This document shows, piece by piece, positions 56,373 to 64,000 of a DNA stretch of 64,000 bases. The stretch lies in the NCBI GenBank assembly GCA_940671915.1, contig CALNVZ010003426.1:48637580-48701579 (forward strand), read 5' to 3'. Position 1 is the stretch's first letter. The number at the start of each line of letters is the position of its first letter. The notes under the pieces are model-generated. The model saw nothing but the letters and a program-made list of their open reading frames with translations, had not been told where the DNA came from and did not search any database. The translations under genes were made by a program, and so were the position numbers. The DNA comes from Paracentrotus lividus. Lineage: Eukaryota > Echinodermata > Echinoidea > Camarodonta > Echinidae.

Positions 56373-56450
56373 TTTAAACCATGGACTTATAGGTTATAAG
56401 TCCATGTTTAAACCAAGGAGCTCCTTGATTATGGGAATTAACTTCCCATA
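56373..56450. repeat. Three consecutive hairpins
   Basis: Stem 1: TTTAAACCATGGACTTATA against TATAAGTCCATGTTTAAA (one bulged G). Stem 2: the perfect palindrome CAAGGAGCTCCTTG at 56414-56427. Stem 3: TATGGGAA (56430-56437) against TTCCCATA (56443-56450). Confidence 0.8.
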
Positions 56451-57576
56451 TGACATTGCAAATACATGTAACGGTCGATGTGCTCCTAAGCAGTGTAGGT
56501 AAATAGTCCAACCGTGGAGGAAACCTTCCTCCATGCTCCAACTTTCCTCCCTCAACCCTTACCCCTCCCCCTAATGGCTACACCCCTCACCTATTAATTA
56601 GTGTAAAATGACCATGATTGATAGGCCTCATAATGAAAGACATTTAATTACATGTCCTCACCTCCTCTCTGCTCTGCCAAACCTCATTATAGCACACTAT
56701 CCCATGCCTATACAAACGTTCCTGGAATGCTTTTCGCACATGCTTAGCCGACTTCGATGACGTATGGCGTTGTTTAATCGAAGTGACAAGTGCATTTACG
56801 AGCCTGATTATTCTCGACTTGTGGGACCTGTTCGAGTTATTGTTATGATTTGTTCCTGCATGATTGGATTTCTGAGAGCGATTTAAAGAGTGACTGCTGT
56901 GCAAAGAAAAAAAAAATACTAAGTTTACGAGCAAATGAAGCCACTCCCACCCCCCCCCCCCCACCTCACAAGATCTAGCAATGAAATATATAATGTTTAT
57001 GCTTATTCGATTTATTGTTTTGAATTTGAAACCACAACGGTTTGTTTAGGGAAAGGCGATTTAGTTCCAAGAAATGAAGATATAACCGAGTATCCAGTGC
57101 ATCCAATAGGCCCCTGAATCTAACAAGAGAAGTAAATAACACTAAATAACAAAGATAATGTGTGTTGTTTGTTAGATTGCTGTATAGAATATGGATTTCT
57201 GATAATTTGTTAATATGGAAATATGCAATCATTTTACCAGAAAAAAATGATTGCCCGCCGAAATTAGTTGGAGATGAATCCCCAAGTGGCTATACCCCGA
57301 CATAGGCCAAAAGTCGTAATTGTTTTGGAAGTAAAGACTTAACCCAGAGAAAAAGAAAAGAATAAGTTCACAACCTTGGAGAGAAATAAGGCTTCATTCC
57401 CCATCCCAAACTAAGCAAAACACCCTCGGACCATAAATACAATAAGTTAAAAACACACAATACATCAAAATAGATAATAATAAGATTGATTGTAGTCCCA
57501 TATGAAAATAGACGATGTGATAAAGATGTAAATCCAAATACTACTCAATGTGTGGCCCACAAAAAAAAGTAAGAAT

Positions 57577-58405
57577 TGGAGATTGCCTGGAATGTTCTAT
57601 CGAATGGAGTCCAGCAAGCTTAGTGTGTGAGGATTGCTGAAGCGTGTTCACATACGATGAACCAGTCGCAGCTTGTGTTGATGAGATCTAGGATAGTGTA
57701 GTTATACTATACGAATGGATGTCGCCAAGCTTGTCGTGTGCGAATGCTGAGTCGGTTCCCCGATTCCGCATGCCAGTCACAGCTGCCTCACTCAACTGTG
57801 TTAGAGATTGCTCGGTCGTTATCGTATAACGAATGAAGTCACAGCTATGAAATATACAGTTGTAAACCAGTGAGAATTGCTGTGTTCTATACGAATTGCA
57901 GTTCCAGCTTGGATGTCGCAGCCCAATAAATGCTGGTGTTCTAATATCGATGGAGTCGGCAAGCATTGATCATGAATGTGAGATTGACTTGGCTGTTTGC
58001 TATACGATGAGTCCAAGATTCACAATACCCACAAAATGGCGTGTGAAGGATTGCTGGAATGAATTTCTATAAACGATTGAGTCGCAGCTTGATCTAGTAG
58101 AGATTGCTGGTATATAAGTATTCTAATACGGATGAAACAGAGTCGCAGCTGTGCATGTGAAGATTGTGGTGTGCATACGATGAATCGGCAGCTTTGTCGT
58201 GTGAGATTGCTAGATAGTTTCTATACGCATGTGCAGGTCGCAGCTGTGTGTGAGAGGTTGCTGGTGTTTCTATACGATTGAATCGCCGTCTTATGTGTTG
58301 TGAGATTGCTCAGGTGGTTTCTTATACGATTGAGGTGCGAAACAGCTTGCCTGTGTTGAGTGCTAGGGTGTTTCTATACGATGTTAAGTCGCAGCTTGGT
58401 AACAT
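57577..58405 (+). repeat. Noisy ~44-bp tandem array, about 15 units
   Basis: Units approximate ATACGATTGAGTCGCAGCTT followed by GTGTGTGAGATTGCTGG and TGTTTCT. Observed units run from about 46 to 66 bp with many single-base insertions and deletions, far more indels than substitutions. That pattern resembles uncorrected long-read sequence rather than evolutionary divergence. Confidence 0.75.
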
Positions 58406-60899
58406 TTGTAAGATGTTTGATCATCAGGGTGTCGATTGTGGGGGGATGCAAAAACATACATTTGAGACGGCGATGCACCCCCCCCCCAATCTCAATTTCA
58501 GGTGGGGATGCGTTGTGATCCAACAAATCATACCCCGCCCGCCCCAATATCTTTTGATATCACAGAAAATTGAACAAGGCATCATATTTATATGCTGCAT
58601 ATATCGGTATCCATTACAAATTCATTATTAAAATATAAAACACTTTCCTTATGACCACTATTTATTTTGCAGTCTAAATGCATTGTTTCTGACATTTTCA
58701 AAAAATCGAAAACTCTTTCTCACACTTTATCCATTAATCTTCCTCTGTGTGCCTGATATCAAATAACTTAAGTAATCCATGTCAAAACTGACAATTCACC
58801 GTGTAGATAGTTAGGAAGCGCAGGTGGGTATTACACATATGTCACAGATAATGGACAAAAAATAGCCACTTCAATTCAGATAACGATAATTGAAGAGGCA
58901 CGCGATCCCAGCGTGCATAGGGCGACAAAGCTGTCAATTGAAAAGTAACAACGGAAAGCGCATAATTGATTACATCGGTCAGGTAAATCACACGATTTTT
59001 TTAATATAAAATAAAATAAAGAATATTGAAGAGTCTATAACACTTATCTTGGCTCTTCATCGACAAGGTTACTTTTTGGGACTCAGACCATGGATTATAC
59101 AGTAAAATACTTTCACTTTACGATCACATGAGCTTCAAATTCCATTTTATAACTGTTGAAAATTGCTTGAAAATTATTTTTTCAGCTTGCACTTCGCGCT
59201 CGCATTATATAGGCTATTGCAAACTGTATTTGAATTCGTTCAGCTTTTCTGCATGTCTCGATGGTACGTTTTAAACACCAACTCCCTCCCCATTTCTGTA
59301 ATCTGTTTCATGCAGGTCACTATTATTAAGAAAATTTCAGCTCGGCGCTTCGCGCTCGCACAATATTGCTCTAAATGAAATTCTTCCATATTTTATGTCG
59401 AGGATTTTCATTTGTTTGTACTTATGAGTGTTCGCTTCTAATCACTAGGTTAAGCCCCTAAGCCCCCATCAAATTCGACGCTTACATGTAACGCAACAAA
59501 AATATTTCCAGCTTCAATATTTGGGTGAAATTATTAAGCTGCGCGCTTCGGCCGATTATTACGCCTAGTGCGACGAATTATCATACTAATACTCTGTGCA
59601 TAATAATGTGCATCGTGTTATATCTATAGGACCATAATAATCATGATGGTGCCGTCCTTTATAAACCAGATACAGCCCCCTTCCCTGTTTCGGTTCGCAT
59701 TGGACTAACAATAATGTACATTCATGTACTCAATTACTGAAAATTTCAGCTCGCGCTCGCGCTTGCATAATGGCCCCTATAATTCGAAATACGTACAGTG
59801 CTACCTATGCATGAAATGGTGGTTTCTATGCATACTCATGAGTTCCCCTGAATCCAACCAATATATAGCCTGTATTTTTGCGCTCGCATTATATATACCA
59901 CAATGCCCATTTTGTATCATCTATTATTGAGGAATTTTTCAGCTCGCGCTTCGCGGCTCGCATTAAAGACAATGCTAATTGGATTATTTACTTCAAAGAA
60001 TGATATATTATGGCCTACTTTGCTATCGTCTCGAATCGGCTTGCCAACACGAATATTATACACCCCGAAAAATTTTGTCCCTATTGTTCTATCCTATAAA
60101 CCCCCCCCGCCAAAACATAAAAGGCGCCCGTCTCCCGATAGGCCACCCGCCACAAATCGTTAATAATCTTCCCTTTTCTCTTTCGCGCCGTAAGTAACAA
60201 CCATCGAGTTTTTTGTCCTCCTAAAACGGGTTTGAAATTGCAATTTGTGAATATTTTGTGGCTGTTTTTGGGTAAATCTGTTGTTAGATCCTCTTGGAGT
60301 CTAACCCTAGTCTGTAAAAATTTTAATGTTTGGTCATTATTTGGTGGCCGTGTTGCGGTGTATTTTGAACGTGTAATCGCGACATCCCTCCCCTTTTTTC
60401 TACTTAACGTTGTGTAGTTTTTGGAAGCCGGCGGGTTCGGGGCCTTTGTTAATAATTCCCGCATTCCTTTACCAAATTCGGTGCTTTGGGTACGGGGTTG
60501 TTAATTGTCTCCCGTTCCATTAGCTTTCCCTTGACTCTCTTATTTAGTAATTTTAGTCTTATGTCTCATTTTGTATAATAACAGTTTCTGATGTTTTGTT
60601 TCGAATGACGGAAAATTTCCTGTCTAAGGTGTTTCAAAGTCGCAGAGTCTTAAGAACCTTCTTCTAGACTGTTTTTCTGAGAGACACTTAGAGAACATCT
60701 CACATCGTTTCGTGAAAGAACCTCGTAGACGATGCTGAAGAGAACCACCGGCTAAAGAGACGGAGTTCCAGATCTTCGAGCAAGAAAGTCGGGATTCACA
60801 ACCACCTGCCCGGGGCGCGCGTACGGACCCGGTGCAGCTGGTTAAGTCCACATACCTACGGTCACTGCTGCCCCCCGGTAAGTCGTCGTGGGAGTCACA
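58406..60899. other. No gene seen; repeat-like sequence
   Basis: C runs at 58480-58489 and 60100-60107 and the CG-rich words at 59183-59965 suggest a diverged relative of the hAT-like element at 48036, but I could not find its ends. 60590-60900 changes to more GC-rich sequence leading into the DIRS-like element. Confidence 0.45.
59183..59965. repeat. Dispersed TTTCAGCTCGCGCTTCGCG words
   Basis: Variants occur near 59183, 59337, 59540, 59747, 59880 and 59938, spaced by about 60-205 bp. They match the tandem word of the 48036-49159 element; several have a one-base insertion (for example CTCGGCGCTTCG). Confidence 0.7.
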
Positions 60900-61059
60900 C
60901 TGTGAACTCCTGGGGAAGGTTCAGTATCGCCTATCGTCGGCCCGACCCAGCGACGCACCCGAGAACCGATCGTGGTAAGCGATCGGGGACGGCAACTCCG
61001 TTATTGAGTCTGCAGTTCACCCTGGGCACTCGGTGGGAGTTGTAGTATTCGATTGAATC

Positions 61060-61510
61060 GACGAAGTGCTTGCCTCCTGAGAGAGATCTAAATCGATCGA
61101 TAGAAGTGATCGTTATCGTCTTGAGACGATCGATATCCAGAAAGGTACCGATTTCCGGAGGGATCGATCGTACAGATCCATTCCCCGACGATTCGATTAT
61201 CTCCTAGAAATCGATCATTCCGAATCGGATTCCCCCGGGATCGATCTTTCAGAAATCGATTGCACCCGGGATTCGATAAATTGCCGGAATCCGATATCCC
61301 CGGGATCGATCACTAATCAGATCGATAAACCGGCCGGGATGCGATCACAGAGGGATCGCCAAAATCCAGTTATGCGATTTACAAATGGAGCCGATGCACT
61401 GACGGTTCAACGATGAGCGGGATCGAAGTCGCTTAGAAAAGTGCGTTCCGATTTTTTCAGAATCGATCATCAAGTATCGATCGATTCCTTCGGGAAGATT
61501 GTCTGATGGA
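61060..61510 (+). repeat. ATCGAT-rich degenerate repeats
   Basis: At least ten ATCGAT words occur in about 450 bp, in phrases such as CCCGGGATCGATC and AGAAATCGAT with a loose period near 30 bp. It lies upstream of the gag-like frames. Confidence 0.7.
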
Positions 61511-63539
61511 ACGAAGATCATGAACGAAAATGGCTGGTTAACTCCTGAATCAGGGTTATTGATGAGCGGTGTCTTCTAATATCATCCTTCGAACTACACA
61601 TGCAGAGGCGTTCAAGAACAGTGGAGCCAATTCTGCAACAGTGGTCAGGAATCAATTGCTCCGAGTTCACCAAAACTGGTCTAACACTAGATTCCAAGAG
61701 CTCCAGGCTGTTGGTAGCCCCTCCACAAGTCGCGAAAGTTTCTTCGACGCCTTCGATTTGAACAGAGCTAGGAGAACCTCGAGGGAAGCTCTCGAGGTGG
61801 TACAAGAACATTGAGTTAGAAGCTGAACGAATACTTTCTGTACAAGCCTCTCAGTTTATCTACACAGACAACTTATGTGCATGACGTACGCAGCCCAGCA
61901 TTAGCTGCGTCCAGTGATTTTGATATGGAGGCCGATCTTGATAGAGTCTCGAAATGAGGAATTCAGGAGGTCTTCTATCAAGGAGAAGAAGAAGATTTCA
62001 ACCACGGATCATCGCTCCAGACTTCGCATTCCACTCACTGAGACCTCAGTCCTGAGGATGACTGTTATCACGCAGCTCATCAACGCAGGGCTCATCAAGT
62101 ATCCCATAGATGCAACATCCCGCAAAGTAGATTGGTCGATTCGGAGGGAGACACACAGATCAAGAGCAGGCCCCTCAGGTGGGGAAGGACAGGTTTCAGG
62201 TTGACAACTTCCGGAGAGACATATTGAGGCTTCTTTAAGAAATTATGCAGGACGGCAGAAGCCGTGATTCGAGCGCGGAGGAGAATACGAAGGGGCGGAG
62301 GAAGTTCTTGGCTAGAAGTTCAGAAAAGAATGCAAGAAACTTTCATGGGACTTAAGCTCCCGGAGACGCACAAAGAAAGTTTAAGGGAGCTGCCAAATCC
62401 TCTAAAACACAAAACAAGGGCTTTGGGTAAGCCTAGCTCCCAATTCTATTTCATCAAAGAGGAATAAGATCGTTTCTTATGATAGCAAAATTCTCTCTGC
62501 GCGGAACTTATCAAGACCGCGTCAGAAGGATGGCACATTTACAGTCCGCATCTCTGGACTAAGAAGGCGCAAGAAATGAGCTTATCAATATCGCACGGGA
62601 GGTCAGGCTTTCTGTGATTCAAGCGATATGCTTATTCTGATGTTGCTAGCGGCGTCGAGGATCTCAACATCTAACAGATGATAGAGAAGATTCCTTAAGA
62701 TAGCTTTAAGAGAAGTGTCATCGTTTTGGATGGTGTCCCAAATGGCGGAATTCGCCAACCCCACCATCGACAGAGAACGGCAGGAGAGGCGTTATGAAGA
62801 GCCTAACAGTTCAGGGAAGTCCTTGATTCCGGATATTGCTGGATAGGAGTGACCAGTTTGACTGCAACCCCTTCCTCTGTGGGATGACTTCTGCAGACGG
62901 TTTTCAAGGAAGGAGAATCGAAGTCAGAAAAGAAGGCTCAAGAGCTTCGAATGAATCTGTTAGGGGACGAAGTTAGAAAGCAGGGGTAGTCGAAACTACT
63001 TTCATAGCCTTCATATCTGAGTTTTATTGCCAGCAGCCGCTTTGAAGTCCTTAACATGTCTATGGCCCTAGGGAAGTAGCCGGAGTCCCGATCTAGAGTG
63101 CTCGAGACCGGACATCAGTTCATCTATGGCTCTTCACTACTCCGCAACTGACAGATATACGTATCAAGAATCAACCTAAAAATACGTTGAACCTATAGAA
63201 CGGAGTCCCAACATCAGACCCAACGATTCGCTGTGCGGGGGAGTAAATTGCACCGAAGAGAGCCGAGGAAAACTCCAGAAATCTTCAAGGATCTGCCTTA
63301 TCCTCTGCTCAGCCTTTCACAAGGGGTGGGAAGCGCCTCATGGTGATTCTTCCACCACGTCGGGGGTTTCGGGGAGTGCCAGTCAGGAGGCCACCTGACA
63401 CTTTCGGCATTTCCGTGGCGAGATGTGGAGAACATATCAACTAAGCGAGTGTTTTATCTATCTGTAATAAGACGGAAGGACATCAAGATTCGATCGTAAG
63501 AGGCACTCTTCTCGGAGGTGTCGCTCTGGACACTCCGGC

Positions 63540-64000
63540 AGCAGACACAAACACTATCCCGCGATTTTCCAGGAGCACATCTCAAAAGAAATTCCTCGTG
63601 CTCCTGGAAAAGGACGCGATAAGAAGTAGGTCCACTTTATAAACAAAAGCTTTGTGCCTGTCGTCCTGATTAGTTCCGGTAAGTAGTTCCCAAACGCGGG
63701 GAATCACTGAAAGAGTGGATTTCCTAAATATGAAGGCCATAAGAACGAAATATAACAACATGATCGCATTCTCCGCATGGACACCTTAAGCTACAATCCT
63801 TCCCTCTAGGAAATCAGTGAGTCAGCAAGTAGTATAGGCCTGTCAGGACGGCAGTTACATTTCCATGTACCGTCATGGCAGTGTTTTAGGCGACGAAATC
63901 TTCTGGGATTGGCGCCCAGTTCGGGGCAAACCTACAGAGTACAAAGGCTCATCCCCTTGGACGTCTCGAACCAGCTCGAGAGTATTTACCAGGGTGATCG
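63540..64000 (+). pseudogene. DIRS-type reverse transcriptase, frame-broken, runs off window
   Basis: Across three frames the region shows the family's RT landmarks: a CTGGAAAAGGACGCGAT block (L-EKDAI) at 63605, SFVPVV at about 63650, a VPK-like block near 63685, CGCATGGACACCTTA (R-MDTL) at about 63774, QDGSYIS at about 63850, and SSRVFTRVI at 63975-63999, equivalent to the STAPRVFTRVI-type end of this region in DIRS/Ngaro elements. Stops and single-base indels interrupt it, either from decay or sequencing error. Confidence 0.65.

Larger units (their letters stand above)
54764..57576. other. Rapsyn intron start; simple repeats, no exon seen
   Basis: After the donor come TGA/ATG repeats (about 54900-55050), CAT/CAC repeats (about 55300-55450) and ACC repeats (about 55530-55800). 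His-, Asp- and Pro-rich frames here are artefacts. G and C runs occur at 56061-56072 and 56950-56963. Hairpins at 56373-56450 are listed separately. Confidence 0.6.
60900..64000 (+). mobile_element. DIRS-like (tyrosine recombinase) retrotransposon, 5' part, frame-broken
   Basis: Composition changes to GC-richer sequence with an ATCGAT-rich repeated leader, then interrupted gag-like frames (for example 61569-61811, 61914-62204 and an Arg/Gly-rich stretch at about 63300-63430), then a reverse transcriptase that reaches the window end. The order gag then DIRS-type RT fits the family; the RNase H, methyltransferase and recombinase parts would lie beyond 64000. Exact boundaries and terminal repeats are not visible. 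Confidence 0.6.

Noticed and set aside
57577-58405. CRISPR-like array
   Set aside because: Repeat and spacer cannot be distinguished; the whole unit repeats with random indels in an animal genome.
1-64000. A previously undescribed defence, biosynthetic or similar gene system
   Set aside because: Apart from the two known synaptic genes and mobile elements, no cluster of unexplained intact frames with conserved spacing exists in the window.

Overview
This window is animal nuclear DNA: AT-rich, with GT/AG-spliced genes, large introns, many simple repeats and many small DNA transposons. Repeat families, the frequent words GGCCTA and TACATGTA, a DIRS-type retrotransposon and the style of the genes suggest an invertebrate deuterostome, most likely an echinoderm such as a sea urchin. 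That assignment is inference from the sequence alone.

Two real protein-coding genes can be supported, both on the + strand. The first is a complete excitatory amino acid (glutamate) transporter of the SLC1 family, most like EAAT2/SLC1A2. It has ten coding exons between 18653 and 38790 and encodes about 544 residues. A candidate non-coding 5' exon lies at 9732-9835. All splice sites and phases join correctly. The only defect is in exon 2, where three single-base homopolymer-type indels break the frame and look more like sequencing errors than decay. The second gene is the first coding exon (54071-54763, 231 codons) of rapsyn (RAPSN), the acetylcholine-receptor clustering scaffold. Its remaining exons are not visible before the window ends.

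Layout. 1-9.7 kb: a non-LTR retrotransposon inserted in a ~158-bp tandem array, then several TA-flanked inverted-repeat elements, two carrying nested insertions. 9.7-18.6 kb: the candidate 5' exon, a 0.5-kb AGT/AGC trinucleotide array, a composite of a GGTGGTATCTCAC-ended repeat family, another MITE and a retrotransposon fragment. 18.6-38.8 kb: the transporter gene; intron 1 begins with a minisatellite rich in the AP-1 word TGACTCA. 38.8-44.5 kb: AT-rich downstream sequence, perhaps a long 3' UTR, with an ~80-bp minisatellite. 44.5-53.8 kb: a Tc1-like element, a second GGTGGTATCTCAC composite, a hAT-like element with a 5-bp target duplication, and low-complexity runs including 30 consecutive G. 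53.8-54.8 kb: rapsyn promoter region and exon. 54.8-64 kb: ATC/ACC repeats, consecutive hairpins, a very noisy ~44-bp tandem array and the start of a DIRS-like retrotransposon whose frames are broken by many indels.

How the genes relate: glutamate uptake and nicotinic receptor clustering are both synaptic functions, but nothing here shows co-regulation. In human both orthologues lie on the short arm of chromosome 11, so their closeness here may be a trace of old linkage. No prokaryotic-type system, CRISPR array, tRNA or rRNA gene was seen.
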